The notes: a model not told the origin generated them from the sequence alone. Numbered from the stretch's first letter, positions 1 through 8,100 are shown. The stretch: DNA of 15,477 bases from an uncultured Alphaproteobacteria bacterium (GCA_902519435.1 CABYKC010000016.1:1-15477), one strand, 5' to 3'. Program-made: numbers and translations.

Positions 1-906
1 ATTGGAACTAGGCCAATAGATATACATCTTACCGGTTTATCAAAATTGGGAGCTAATTTTGAAATTCAAAGCGGCTTTGTTGTCGGCAGTGTTAAATCAC
101 AATTGATTGGAAATAAAATTAAATTACCTTTTCCAAGTGTAGGAGCAACTGAAAATATATTAATGGCCTCGGTATTGGCAAAAGGTGAAACGAAAATTTC
201 TAATGCTGCAAGAGAACCAGAAATTGAAGATTTATCAAACTGTCTTATAAAAATGGGTGCAAAAATAGAAGGCCATGGATCAAAAACTATTCTTGTACAA
301 GGTGTTTCAAATTTAAATAAAGCAGAGCATGAGATAATTTCTGATAGAATAGTAGCTGGCACATATATAATTGCAGCTTTGATGTTAAATTCAGCTTTAG
401 AAATAAATAACTTTAATACAATTTATTTAAAATCTTTAATTGATATTTTAAAAAAAATGGGTGCAAAATTAAAAGTAAGTAAAAATTCAATAAAAGTTTT
501 TAAAGGATCAAAACTAAAATCTAGTAGTATTTCAACTAATCCATATCCAGGTTTTCCCACCGATTTGCAAGCTCAGCTAATGTCTCTTATGTGTATCTCT
601 GATGGGAAGTCAAAAATTAAAGAAACAATTTTTGAAAATAGATTTATGCATGTTCCTGAACTGAATAGATTAGGCGCAAATATTACAGTAGAAAAAGATA
701 CTGCTACAATTATAGGTAATCAAACATTTAAAGGAGCGCAGGTAATGGCTAGTGATTTACGAGCTAGTATAAGTTTAGTGTTAGCCGCTATGAATGCAAA
801 TGGTCAAACAACATTAAATCGTGTCTATCATCTTGATAGAGGCTATGAAAATATTGAAAAAACATTAGGTAGTTTGGGAGTAAAAATAAAAAGACAGAAA
901 CACTAA
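1..906 (+). CDS. murA: UDP-N-acetylglucosamine 1-carboxyvinyltransferase, 5'-truncated by window edge
   Basis: MurA transfers enolpyruvate from PEP to UDP-GlcNAc, the first committed cytoplasmic step of peptidoglycan synthesis. The frame is open from base 1 and starts with IGTRPIDIHLTGL, which matches about residue 119 of full MurA proteins. The N-terminal third, with the catalytic cysteine loop (PGGC), therefore lies outside the window and 301 residues are visible. Diagnostic segments are PSVGATEN near fragment residue 45, FPTDLQAQ (the conserved Asp that acts as base), DLRASISLVLAA, and DRGYENIEKTL near the C-terminus with the conserved Arg. An apparent start at base 46 would be a TTG inside the conserved domain and is not real. 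hisG follows after 47 bases on the same strand. The family assignment is firm; the upstream end cannot be judged. Confidence 0.96.
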   Translation: MGTRPIDIHLTGLSKLGANFEIQSGFVVGSVKSQLIGNKIKLPFPSVGATENILMASVLAKGETKISNAAREPEIEDLSNCLIKMGAKIEGHGSKTILVQGVSNLNKAEHEIISDRIVAGTYIIAALMLNSALEINNFNTIYLKSLIDILKKMGAKLKVSKNSIKVFKGSKLKSSSISTNPYPGFPTDLQAQLMSLMCISDGKSKIKETIFENRFMHVPELNRLGANITVEKDTATIIGNQTFKGAQVMASDLRASISLVLAAMNANGQTTLNRVYHLDRGYENIEKTLGSLGVKIKRQKH

Positions 907-953
907 CTTTTTCTAGTTTTTTCTTTAATCACAATATAAAAAGCCTGCAATTT

Positions 954-1601
954 ATGAGCAAAATAGTTATTGCAGTACCAAGAGGAAGAATAACAAAAGA
1001 ATGTAAAAATTTGTTACTTAAAACAAGTTTTGCCCCTGATCCTTTACTATTTGACAAAGATACAAGAAAGTTAACTTTTAAATCTAAAAAAAGAAACATT
1101 GAGTATATCAAAGTAAGAGCCTTTGATGCATGTACATTTGTTGCATTTGGAGCTGCGCAAATAGGAATAGCTGGTGAGGATGTAATTAACGAATTTGATT
1201 ACTCAGAAATATATGCTCCGCTTGATTTAAATATAGGTCATTGTCGAATTTCTGTAGCTGCTCTGAAATCTTTATTAAAAAAAGAGGATCCTGAAACCTG
1301 GAGCAACATAAGAATTGCTACTAAATACCCAAATATTACTAAAAAATTTTTTTATAATAAGGGAATACAAGTAGAAATTATCAAACTGAGTGGTTCAATG
1401 GAATTAGCTCCCTCTTTAAATATGTGTAGGAGAATTGTAGATTTAGTTTCTACAGGAAAAACATTAAAAGAAAATGGTTTGACTGAAATTGAAGAAATAA
1501 TGAAAATTCAATCTAAATTAATTGTTAATAGATCAGCTTATAAGACAAATATGAATGAGGTTTCAAAAATTATTTCTGAAATAGGTACTTTTGTAAAATG
1601 A
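954..1601 (+). CDS. hisG: ATP phosphoribosyltransferase catalytic subunit, short form
   Basis: HisG condenses ATP with PRPP, the first step of histidine biosynthesis. At 215 residues it is the short form (HisGs), which lacks the C-terminal regulatory ACT-like domain and in known cases needs a HisZ partner for activity and histidine feedback. No hisZ is visible here. Motifs seen: IAVPRGRI at residues 6-13, the GIAGEDVI segment at 71-78, SGSMELAPSL at 146-155, and the PRPP-binding loop DLVSTGKTLKENGL at 163-176. The ATG at 954 puts the first strand (MSKIVIAVPRGR) at the expected place; no clear Shine-Dalgarno precedes it. Its stop overlaps the hisD start (ATGA), so the two are probably translationally coupled. 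Confidence 0.95.
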   Translation: MSKIVIAVPRGRITKECKNLLLKTSFAPDPLLFDKDTRKLTFKSKKRNIEYIKVRAFDACTFVAFGAAQIGIAGEDVINEFDYSEIYAPLDLNIGHCRISVAALKSLLKKEDPETWSNIRIATKYPNITKKFFYNKGIQVEIIKLSGSMELAPSLNMCRRIVDLVSTGKTLKENGLTEIEEIMKIQSKLIVNRSAYKTNMNEVSKIISEIGTFVK

Positions 1602-2878
1602 AAATAATAAAATTTAACAAAAACTTTTATAATCAATTTCAGACAAAGATTGAAAAAAGAAATTCATTTTCAAGTAAAACAATTCAAGTTGATGTAAAAA
1701 AAATTATTAATGATGTAAAAAGAAATGGTGATAAATCTTTAATTAAATACGCTGCAAAATTTGATAAAGTTAAAATTAGTAAAAATGATCTTAGTTTAGA
1801 TTTATCTAAAATAAAAATTCAATCTAAAGTTGAGCCACAAATATTTAATAGTTTTAAAAAAGCTATAAAAAATATTTCATTATTTCATAAACAACAATTA
1901 CCTAAAAATATTGTCTTTACTAATAATGGTGCAACATTAAAATCTGTATGGAAGCCTATTGATTCAGTTGGTTTGTACGTACCTGGAGGAAAGGCTTTTT
2001 ATCCTTCATCTTTAATTATGAACGCAGTGCCTGCAATCATAGCTGGAGTAAAAAGAATTGTTTGTATTACACCACCAAATAAATCAATTAATCCAAATTT
2101 TATAAAATTAATTAAGGAATTAGGTATTAAAGAAACATATTTTGTAGGAGGAGCTCAAGCTATAAGTGCACTAACCTTTGGCACTAAAACTATTAAGCCA
2201 GTAAATAAAATATTTGGACCCGGTAATGCTTATGTAGCAGAAGCAAAAAAACAATTATATGGAAAAGTAGGTATAGATTTACTAGCAGGACCATCTGAGA
2301 TAATAGTTGTTGCAAACAATAATAATAATCCAGATTGGGTAGCTTCAGATCTAATAGCTCAAGCAGAACATGATGAAAATGCACAGTCAATTTTAATTAC
2401 AGATAATAAAGATTTTGTAACTAAAGTCTTAAGTTCAATTAATAAAATTAAGAAAGATTTACCAAAAAAGAAAATAATTGAGAAAAGTTTTAAAAATAAT
2501 GGCATTATAGTTTTGGTTGACAATATAGAACTTGCATCAGAAATTATAAATTTTATTGCACCAGAACATTTACATATACATATTTCTGATTATACAAAGT
2601 TATTATCACAAATAAATAATGCGGGGGGTATCTTTTTAGGCGAGTATTCTGTAGAAGCTTTTGGTGATTATATTGTAGGAACTAATCATGTGTTGCCGAC
2701 ATCAGGAGCAGCAAAATTTTCATCAGGGCTAGGTGTTTTAGATTTTATGAAGAGAAGCTCTGTAGTTGAGATGAATAAAAAATCTTTTAATAATCTTTCA
2801 GAAGATACACAAAAAATGTCTGGACTTGAAGGTTTAGATGGACATAAATTATCAGTAAAAATTAGACAAAAGAAATAA
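1598..2878 (+). CDS. hisD: Histidinol dehydrogenase
   Basis: HisD performs the last two oxidations of histidine synthesis, L-histidinol to L-histidine, using NAD and a zinc ion. The 426-residue length is normal for the family. Expected zinc ligands are present: Gln255 and His258 in IAQAEHDE, Asp357 in FGDYIVGTNH, and His416 in LDGHKLS. The catalytic pair Glu323-His324 lies in APEHLHIH. Other family blocks are YVPGGKAFYPSS (about 127-138), GPGNAYVAEAK (207-217) and DLLAGPSEI (227-235). The start overlaps the hisG stop by four bases, an operon arrangement. infA begins 25 bases after the stop. Confidence 0.97.
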   Translation: MKIIKFNKNFYNQFQTKIEKRNSFSSKTIQVDVKKIINDVKRNGDKSLIKYAAKFDKVKISKNDLSLDLSKIKIQSKVEPQIFNSFKKAIKNISLFHKQQLPKNIVFTNNGATLKSVWKPIDSVGLYVPGGKAFYPSSLIMNAVPAIIAGVKRIVCITPPNKSINPNFIKLIKELGIKETYFVGGAQAISALTFGTKTIKPVNKIFGPGNAYVAEAKKQLYGKVGIDLLAGPSEIIVVANNNNNPDWVASDLIAQAEHDENAQSILITDNKDFVTKVLSSINKIKKDLPKKKIIEKSFKNNGIIVLVDNIELASEIINFIAPEHLHIHISDYTKLLSQINNAGGIFLGEYSVEAFGDYIVGTNHVLPTSGAAKFSSGLGVLDFMKRSSVVEMNKKSFNNLSEDTQKMSGLEGLDGHKLSVKIRQKK

Positions 2879-2903
2879 TTTTTAATATAAGATATTAAAA
2901 AAT

Positions 2904-3122
2904 ATGCCAAAAGAAGGATCGATTGAATTTCAAGGAGTTGTCTTAGAACTTCTTCCAAATGCAATGTTTAAAGTAAAATTAGAGAATGATCATGAAATTC
3001 TAGCTCACTCATCAGGTAAAATGAGAAAAAACAGAATAAGAGTTTTAGCTGGTGATAAAGTTACAGTAGAAATGACACCTTATGATTTAACAAAAGGCAG
3101 AATTACTTTTAGATGGAAATAA
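2904..3122 (+). CDS. infA: Translation initiation factor IF-1
   Basis: IF-1 binds the A site of the 30S subunit and supports IF-2 and IF-3 during initiation. The 72-residue product is exactly the usual size and is a single S1/OB-fold domain. It has the hallmarks [28 protein letters not shown], then [31 protein letters not shown], ending in FRWK. The preceding bases are A-rich without a recognisable Shine-Dalgarno. The last ten bases of the gene overlap the start of yacG in another frame, suggesting coupled translation. Association of infA with yacG is seen in many alphaproteobacteria. Confidence 0.97.
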   Translation: MPKEGSIEFQGVVLELLPNAMFKVKLENDHEILAHSSGKMRKNRIRVLAGDKVTVEMTPYDLTKGRITFRWK

Positions 3123-3292
3123 AAAAATCAAAAAAAAATAATGTCATTTCTTTAAAAAAAAAATCTAAATGCCCAACATGTAAAAAGGTTTCTAAGGAAC
3201 CGTTTATACCTTTTTGTTCAAAAAAATGCGCCAGTCTTGATTTGATGAAATGGCTTACTGATGAACATGGGCTACAAATAAAATCTGATTAA
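3113..3292 (+). CDS. yacG: Small zinc-binding protein YacG (DNA gyrase inhibitor family)
   Basis: This 59-residue frame encodes a YacG/DUF329 protein, a small zinc-ribbon protein. The E. coli member binds GyrB and inhibits DNA gyrase. Four cysteines form the zinc site in a C-x2-C-x11-C-x3-C pattern: Cys20 and Cys23 in KCPTCKK, Cys35 and Cys39 in [11 protein letters not shown]. They are followed by the family signature DLMKWLTDE, comparable to the usual DLGRWL. The N-terminus (residues 1-19) is lysine-rich and variable. The ATG lies inside the last codons of infA (overlap 3113-3122, different frame), so translation is probably coupled to infA. The spacing of the second Cys pair is shorter than in E. 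coli, as in other alphaproteobacterial members. Confidence 0.9.
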   Translation: MEIKKSKKNNVISLKKKSKCPTCKKVSKEPFIPFCSKKCASLDLMKWLTDEHGLQIKSD

Positions 3293-3344
3293 TTATCCTA
3301 TTTTTAATTGAATTTAATTATAAATACTTTATCTGATGTCTTGT

Positions 3345-3420
<76 letters not shown>

Positions 3421-3740
3421 TTTTTTAGTGATCGTGCTCCCTTAAATTGTTTATACACTGTTTCTACTTTCAATAAGGTAAGGAAGAATGACATTTACTA
3501 TAAATAAAAAAAATAAATTAAAACTAGTTACTAAGTTATAGTTAGACGAAAAGGATATAATATTTTTGTTTAATTATTTTCAAAACTTAACAGCTGAAAA
3601 GTGGCATATGTTAGGTAGTTTGCAGATCAGCTTTTTACTTCTGGTATTCTGTAATCTTACATTTTATACACATATATTATTAACTTTAATATAGAAACTT
3701 GAAATCATAATTTCTAAGAATATAATTAAAAACAATTTTG
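3421..3740. other. Non-coding spacer between tRNA-Phe and the GT2 gene
   Basis: This 320-base AT-rich spacer has no intact gene of normal size. A short T-run (from about 3422) follows the tRNA without a clear hairpin. The only structured content seen is a small reading frame at 3488-3694 broken by an in-frame TAG, listed separately. No convincing promoter, terminator or long repeat was found by eye. Confidence 0.6.
3488..3694 (+). pseudogene. Possible remnant small membrane-protein frame with one in-frame TAG
   Basis: Starting from ATG at 3488, preceded closely by an AAGGTAAGGAAG purine run, 17 codons (MTFTINKKNKLKLVTKL) are followed by TAG at 3539-3541. The same frame then stays open for 50 more codons to TAG at 3692-3694. 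The second part reads LDEKDIIFLFNYFQN, then a hydrophobic stretch around GSLQISFLLLVFCNLTFY that could be one membrane segment. No family is recognised. It may be a decayed small gene, two unrelated short frames, or chance in AT-rich DNA. Low confidence. Confidence 0.22.
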
Positions 3741-4427
3741 ATGATATTTATTCCAGTATGTAACCCCAATAATGAACTACTAAAATTATTAATTAGTCTT
3801 ACTAAAAATTATCAAATTAAGGTTTCTGACATAATTATTATTGATGATTATTCTGATGAAAAGAAAACTTACAGTCTATTTAAAAATATAAATAAATTAG
3901 GATGTATTATTATACATAATAACCTGCAAAAAGGGAAAGGGGCATCAATTAAATTTTCAATAAATTATGCCATACAAAATAAAATTCGTTCTATGATTTT
4001 TGCCGATGGTGATGGCCAACACACACCAAAAGATATATTTAATATTTACAGATTAAGTAGAGAAAATAAAAATAATTTTATTATCGGTGAAAGAAATTTC
4101 GAAGATGCTCCTTTCCTTAATAAATTCTCTAATATTTTTTCAAGTTATGTATTTAATAATATTACTAAACTTAATTTATATGATACTCAGTGTGGATTAC
4201 GATGTATAAATTATAAGCATTATAATATTTTATTAAAAATTAAAGAAAACAAATTTGATTTTGAATTAGTTTCATTATTTCAGTTATTTAAGAATCATAA
4301 TACTTTTCAAAAAATTAAAATTGATACAGTGTACTTTGAGTTTAAATATACTTCACATTTTAATAAATTATTTGATACCCTTTCTATATTTAAAGTTTTT
4401 TTAAAATATAAATTTTTTAAAAATTAA
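3741..4427 (+). CDS. Glycosyltransferase family 2 (polyprenyl-phosphate mannosyl/glucosyl transferase-like)
   Basis: A GT-A fold glycosyltransferase of family 2, probably cytoplasmic and working on a nucleotide sugar for surface polysaccharide or lipid-linked sugar synthesis. Visible features of the 228-residue product: FIPVCNPNNEL at residues 3-13, an acidic nucleotide-binding segment IIIIDDYSDE at 31-40, QKGKGASIK at 63-71, the DGDGQH metal-binding DxD-type motif at 89-94, GERNF at 116-120 and DTQCGLRC at 148-155. This arrangement resembles DPM1-type enzymes. No membrane helices are evident. I chose ATG at 3741 rather than the TTG at 3738 just before it. Its 3' end overlaps the convergent membrane gene by 27 bases. 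Donor and acceptor cannot be deduced. The DNA here is visibly more AT-rich than the housekeeping genes. Confidence 0.85.
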   Translation: MIFIPVCNPNNELLKLLISLTKNYQIKVSDIIIIDDYSDEKKTYSLFKNINKLGCIIIHNNLQKGKGASIKFSINYAIQNKIRSMIFADGDGQHTPKDIFNIYRLSRENKNNFIIGERNFEDAPFLNKFSNIFSSYVFNNITKLNLYDTQCGLRCINYKHYNILLKIKENKFDFELVSLFQLFKNHNTFQKIKIDTVYFEFKYTSHFNKLFDTLSIFKVFLKYKFFKN

Positions 4428-5438
4428 ACTACAAAAATAATAAATTAAAATAGGGGTGATTGGCAAAATATATCTATAAGCCGGGAAAAAAAGTGTAGCA
4501 GTACCAAAAACGAAAAATAAAACAAAAACCAAATCTATTTTGCTATCACGCTTATATAACAAATGAAGCAGTCCAATACTAAATACAAAACCACATAAAC
4601 ATCTTAATAAATAAAAATATATATTTCCACTATCAGAAGGAATAAAGCCTAAAAGATAAAAAATTTTTTTTATATAGATGAAACTATTAATTAAAATAAA
4701 ATTATAATCATAATTATCATAATTTTCCACACTACTAGTATTTAATAATTCCATCTCATAAAAAAAATATGGACTATAATAAATTACTGATATAATGAGA
4801 AAAATAATTGTTGTAATTAATATATAAAAAATTTCCTTATTTAGACAAAAATATATTAAAGTTGCTAACAAAACTAATGCTGAATTTGGCCTTAAAGCAA
4901 TAATAAGTAATAAAATAATACATATTACTTTAAATCTTTTTTTTCCAGTGATCTCAAAATATAAAAATGTAAAAAATAAATAAAAAATTGCATCTGTAGA
5001 ATGCATAAAACCAAAGTATAAAGGTATCGGCATTAAAGAAAAAAATAAAAGAGAAAGATTATTATTAATAAACTTTTTTGATGACCAAATTATATACGCA
5101 ATAATTTCTGAACTAAATATTAATAAAGATAATAATAACGTAAAATTTTTATCATATAATGTCATTGATAAAATTAATGGAAATAACGGACCTGGAAATC
5201 TATTGTCAATATTTAAAAAATTGAATAAAAAAATATCCTTATAAGTAGACAAAAAATTTAATATATAAAACTTCTTTTCTCCAAAATTATAATAAAAATC
5301 TAAATCTGCAAAGGAATGATATGATAGAGGTGATAATGATCCAAATAGTTCGTGATTAAATGGAAAAAAAATAAGTAAAATAAATATTAATAATCTATAA
5401 CTTAAACCAATAAATAATATCTTATGAAAAGTTGGCAT
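4401..5438 (-). CDS. Multi-spanning membrane glycosyltransferase, GT-C/PMT-like
   Basis: The 345-residue product is almost entirely hydrophobic, with roughly eight or more membrane helices. Seen features: an N-terminal helix (about 8-26), followed by a periplasmic loop carrying SFADLDFYY with Asp45 and Asp47. This matches the acidic motif in the first external loop of GT-C enzymes that use polyprenyl-phosphate sugars. RPNSALVLLATL and, near the C-terminus, FFPAYRYILPITPILIYY also fit the GT39/GT83-like group. It likely transfers a sugar from a lipid carrier outside the inner membrane, and the convergent GT2 gene could supply such a lipid-linked donor. That link is inference. The gene body has one of the lowest GC contents in the window (9 G/C in the 60 bases from 4681). 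It overlaps the GT2 3' end by 27 bases. Confidence 0.7.
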   Translation of the reverse strand: MPTFHKILFIGLSYRLLIFILLIFFPFNHELFGSLSPLSYHSFADLDFYYNFGEKKFYILNFLSTYKDIFLFNFLNIDNRFPGPLFPLILSMTLYDKNFTLLLSLLIFSSEIIAYIIWSSKKFINNNLSLLFFSLMPIPLYFGFMHSTDAIFYLFFTFLYFEITGKKRFKVICIILLLIIALRPNSALVLLATLIYFCLNKEIFYILITTIIFLIISVIYYSPYFFYEMELLNTSSVENYDNYDYNFILINSFIYIKKIFYLLGFIPSDSGNIYFYLLRCLCGFVFSIGLLHLLYKRDSKIDLVFVLFFVFGTATLFFPAYRYILPITPILIYYFCSLIFKKFIF

Positions 5439-5504
5439 GTATAAAATAATTTATATTATATTAATCATGTTCCTGCATTCAAAATATACAAACTGAATAT
5501 TAAA

Positions 5505-5648
5505 ATGTTTTCATTTAGACTTAAATTTCTCATTCTTGTGGTGTGAATCAGTCCTTTAGCTCTACTATTTTCTTTAATTTATATTAAAATTCTGTCTATT
5601 AATTCTTCAAAATTAGATTCTTATAAAATTTGTGTTAAAGTAATGTAA
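5505..5648 (+). pseudogene. Possible remnant small membrane frame with one in-frame TGA
   Basis: From ATG at 5505 the frame reads MFSFRLKFLILVV, meets TGA at 5544-5546, then continues ISPLALLFSLIYIKILSINSS and on to TAA at 5646-5648, just before the GT9 start. Read through the TGA, it would form one long hydrophobic helix, like the N-terminal anchor of a membrane protein. Other genes in the window use TGG for Trp, so recoding of TGA has no support and decay is the simpler reading. Chance in AT-rich DNA cannot be excluded. Confidence 0.2.
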
Positions 5649-5649
5649 T

Positions 5650-6624
5650 ATGTGCAAAAAAATTTTAATCTTTTCAAATGGTGAAAAAATTGGTGATGGA
5701 ATAATAAAATTACAACTTCTTCATGAAATTAAATCAAGACTTCCAGATTATAAATTATATTGGTTAACTAATAGCGGAAAAACTGTTTATTCGAGTACCC
5801 TTGAATTCATTGCATGCAATTATATTGATAAGATTCTTGAACAAGCAAATCTTAGTCCATTATTTTGGAATAAAATATCAAAAAGATATAAACTAGAAGA
5901 TGAATTTTTTGATTATATATTAGATACACAAAAATCAGTAATAAGAACTGTAGCATTAAAAAGAATAAAACATAAAAATTTTATTTCAGGATCTGCAAAT
6001 GGTTTCTTTTCTAATAAAAAAATTAAAAAAATAAAGAAAAGAAAATACTATTTAGATTATATTTTAGATTTACTAGATTTAATTGCAATTAAAAATACAA
6101 AAACTAATTTTCAAATTCCAATCAATAAAAATCTTAAATTATTAATAAGTAAAATTTTATCAAAAGATAAAAGTTATATTGGAATAGCTCCTGGAGCAGG
6201 AGAAAAAAATAAGATTTGGCCATTAGAGAAATACATCGAGTTATGTAATTATCTTGAAGGAAATAATAAGACTATAGTTTTTTTTATTGGACCAGACGAA
6301 CTATATTTAAAAGAAAAATTAAAAAATTTTTATCCTTACTCAATATTTATTGAGGATCATATTACTGGATTTCAAAATATAGAAATTATTATGGCTACCA
6401 CCAAATATTTACAATTAGCCATATCGAACGATAGTGGTGTTAGTCATATGTTGTCCACTGGATATTGCCCATTAATTAAACTCTTTGGTCCAAAAGATTC
6501 TACAAAATTTACTCCTGAAAATCCAAATCTATTTTCTATATCTTCAAGTGATTTTAACTCAAAAAATATCAATAAAATACCCGTCTCTAGAGTGATTGAA
6601 GAAATAGAAAAAGTTCTGATTTAA
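5650..6624 (+). CDS. Glycosyltransferase family 9 (heptosyltransferase-like)
   Basis: A GT-B fold enzyme of the ADP-heptose:LPS heptosyltransferase family, expected to add a sugar to lipopolysaccharide core or a related glycan at the cytoplasmic face. The 324-residue length fits the family. Diagnostic C-terminal motifs: GIAPGAGEKNKIWP at 178-191 (nucleotide-sugar binding, with the conserved W-P), NDSGVSHM at 260-267 (family form of the SGxxH loop), and FGPKDSTKFTP at 279-289. The N-terminal half is divergent and includes a lysine-rich stretch around 123-132. The start ATG at 5650 has no clear Shine-Dalgarno. It may not use heptose: GT9 also contains enzymes of other specificity. Together with the GT2 and GT-C genes it forms a surface-glycan cassette. 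Confidence 0.85.
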   Translation: MCKKILIFSNGEKIGDGIIKLQLLHEIKSRLPDYKLYWLTNSGKTVYSSTLEFIACNYIDKILEQANLSPLFWNKISKRYKLEDEFFDYILDTQKSVIRTVALKRIKHKNFISGSANGFFSNKKIKKIKKRKYYLDYILDLLDLIAIKNTKTNFQIPINKNLKLLISKILSKDKSYIGIAPGAGEKNKIWPLEKYIELCNYLEGNNKTIVFFIGPDELYLKEKLKNFYPYSIFIEDHITGFQNIEIIMATTKYLQLAISNDSGVSHMLSTGYCPLIKLFGPKDSTKFTPENPNLFSISSSDFNSKNINKIPVSRVIEEIEKVLI

Positions 6625-6648
6625 AATTTAATATATATTAGAAGGTAG

Positions 6649-6675
6649 ACAAGTATATTTTTCATCATTACTTGT
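6649..6675. repeat. Inverted repeat upstream of the ABC permease genes
   Basis: ACAAGTA at 6649-6655 is mirrored by TACTTGT at 6669-6675, a perfect 7-base dyad with a 13-base spacer, in the 61-base gap between the GT9 stop and the first permease start. No T-run follows it, so a terminator is unlikely. An operator or chance are the alternatives. Confidence 0.35.
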
Positions 6676-6685
6676 TCACTTTTAT

Positions 6686-7393
6686 ATGTTTAAATTTGAT
6701 AAGCTTGTATTTGGAGATGCAGGGTGGGGCGATGAATTTCTTATTGCAACATTCATGACTCTACTAGTAAGTATTTTATCAATGGGGTTGGGTCTTTTTT
6801 TAGCAATTATTACAGTTTGGGCAAAGATAATACAAAACAGAATAACAAGATTTATTGCAAATTTTTATACGACAGTAATAAGAGGTGTTCCAGAATTATT
6901 GGTTATTTATTTAATTTTTTTTGGCGGCAATGCTGTTGTGATGAGTATAGCTAAAGTATTTGGATATAATAAATATATAGAACTAAATGCACTTACAATT
7001 GCGACAATTGCTATCGCAATAATATCAGCTACATATTCCAGTGAAGTTTTAAGAGCTTCTTATTTGGCTATATCTAAGGGCCAAATAGAAGCTGCAAGAG
7101 CACTGGGTATGAATAAATTTAGTATTTTTTTTAAAGTTATTTCACCTCAAGTTATAAGACATGCTTTACCAGGAATAGGGAATGTATGGCAAATAACTCT
7201 TAAAGATACTTCCCTCATTTCTGTAACTGGTCTTGTTGAAATTATGCGTCAATCTAGAATATCTTCTAACGTTGAGCATTCACCTTTAACTTTCTTAATA
7301 ACAGCCGCAATATTGTATTTATGTTTAACAACAATTTCTGGCAGGGTTTTTAAAACGCTAGAAGTAAATTATTCAAAAGGATTTTCTACATGA
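6686..7393 (+). CDS. Polar amino-acid ABC transporter permease (HisQ/OccQ type)
   Basis: An inner-membrane permease subunit of the polar amino-acid uptake family (PAAT; histidine, arginine, octopine, glutamine type). The 235-residue product has an N-terminal segment FGDAGWGDEFLIATFMTLLVS, about five hydrophobic helices, the conserved RGVPELLVIYLIFFGG at 66-81, and the cytoplasmic EAA loop GQIEAARALGM at 132-142, which contacts the ATPase. LKDTSLISVTGLVEIMRQS further on is typical of the HisQ/OccQ side. It overlaps the next permease gene by 4 bases (ATGA) and the two are expected to form a heterodimer. No binding-protein or ATPase gene lies in the window. The exact substrate cannot be deduced. 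Confidence 0.9.
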   Translation: MFKFDKLVFGDAGWGDEFLIATFMTLLVSILSMGLGLFLAIITVWAKIIQNRITRFIANFYTTVIRGVPELLVIYLIFFGGNAVVMSIAKVFGYNKYIELNALTIATIAIAIISATYSSEVLRASYLAISKGQIEAARALGMNKFSIFFKVISPQVIRHALPGIGNVWQITLKDTSLISVTGLVEIMRQSRISSNVEHSPLTFLITAAILYLCLTTISGRVFKTLEVNYSKGFST

Positions 7394-8100
7394 TTGAATT
7401 TTTAAATAGTATTCAAAATTCTCTTATTTATAAAAATTTCTTTTTGGTCCTATCTGGCTTAGATAATACAATTTTATTATTATTAATTTCACTACCACTT
7501 GGTTTTGTTTTAGCATTATTATTTGCTCTGGGAAGAGTTTCTAAAATTACATTAATATCAAGAACAATTGCTAGTTATATTTTTGTCATTAGAGGAACCC
7601 CTCTACTTGTTCAAATATATTTAATTTATTTCGGTTTAGGTTCTGTAAAATTTATTCGAGAAAGTTTTTTGTGGTATGCATTGAAAGAACCTTTTTGGTG
7701 TGGGGTAATAGCACTTACAATTAATACTGTTGCATATGGAGCAGAAATATTTCGCGGTGGCATTCAATCAATTGAGAAAAGTCAGGTTGAATCTGGTTTG
7801 TCACTAGGATTTGGAAAATTTTTACTTTTAAGAAAAATTATATTACCTATAGCTATACGAAAAGTATTACCATCTTACGGTAATGAATTAATACTAATGG
7901 TTAAAGCAACCTCTTTAGTTAGTCTTACAACCTACATGGAAATGACAGGTATCGCTAGAAAGATAATGGCTAAAACATTTGCACCAGTAGAAGCATTTAT
8001 TGCTGCAGGTATACTTTATCTATTTTTAAATTTTTTAATGGTACAATTTGTTAAATATTTAGAATGGAAATATAATCCACACTTAAGATTAAATAATTAA
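7390..8100 (+). CDS. Polar amino-acid ABC transporter permease (HisM/OccM type)
   Basis: Second permease subunit of the same transporter, 236 residues. Family marks: LSGLDNTILLLLISLPLGFVLAL at the N-terminus, the conserved RGTPLLVQIYLIYFGLG at 68-84, NTVAYGAEIFRGGIQSI at 112-128, the EAA loop SQVESGLSLGF at 131-141, and VKATSLVSLTTYMEMTG near 171-187. The start overlaps the preceding permease stop (ATGA), so translation is likely coupled. Its stop overlaps the stop of the convergent cytochrome gene by 3 bases (8097-8100), leaving no room for a terminator. The ATPase and periplasmic binding protein must be encoded elsewhere. Confidence 0.9.
   Translation: MIEFLNSIQNSLIYKNFFLVLSGLDNTILLLLISLPLGFVLALLFALGRVSKITLISRTIASYIFVIRGTPLLVQIYLIYFGLGSVKFIRESFLWYALKEPFWCGVIALTINTVAYGAEIFRGGIQSIEKSQVESGLSLGFGKFLLLRKIILPIAIRKVLPSYGNELILMVKATSLVSLTTYMEMTGIARKIMAKTFAPVEAFIAAGILYLFLNFLMVQFVKYLEWKYNPHLRLNN

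Noticed and set aside
66..362. 98-codon open frame antisense to murA
   Set aside because: The + strand frame is clearly MurA over this whole stretch; the antisense frame shows no family motif.
5544..5546. TGA read as tryptophan (alternative genetic code)
   Set aside because: All clear genes use TGG for Trp and at least hisG ends at a TGA; one interrupted small frame is not enough evidence.
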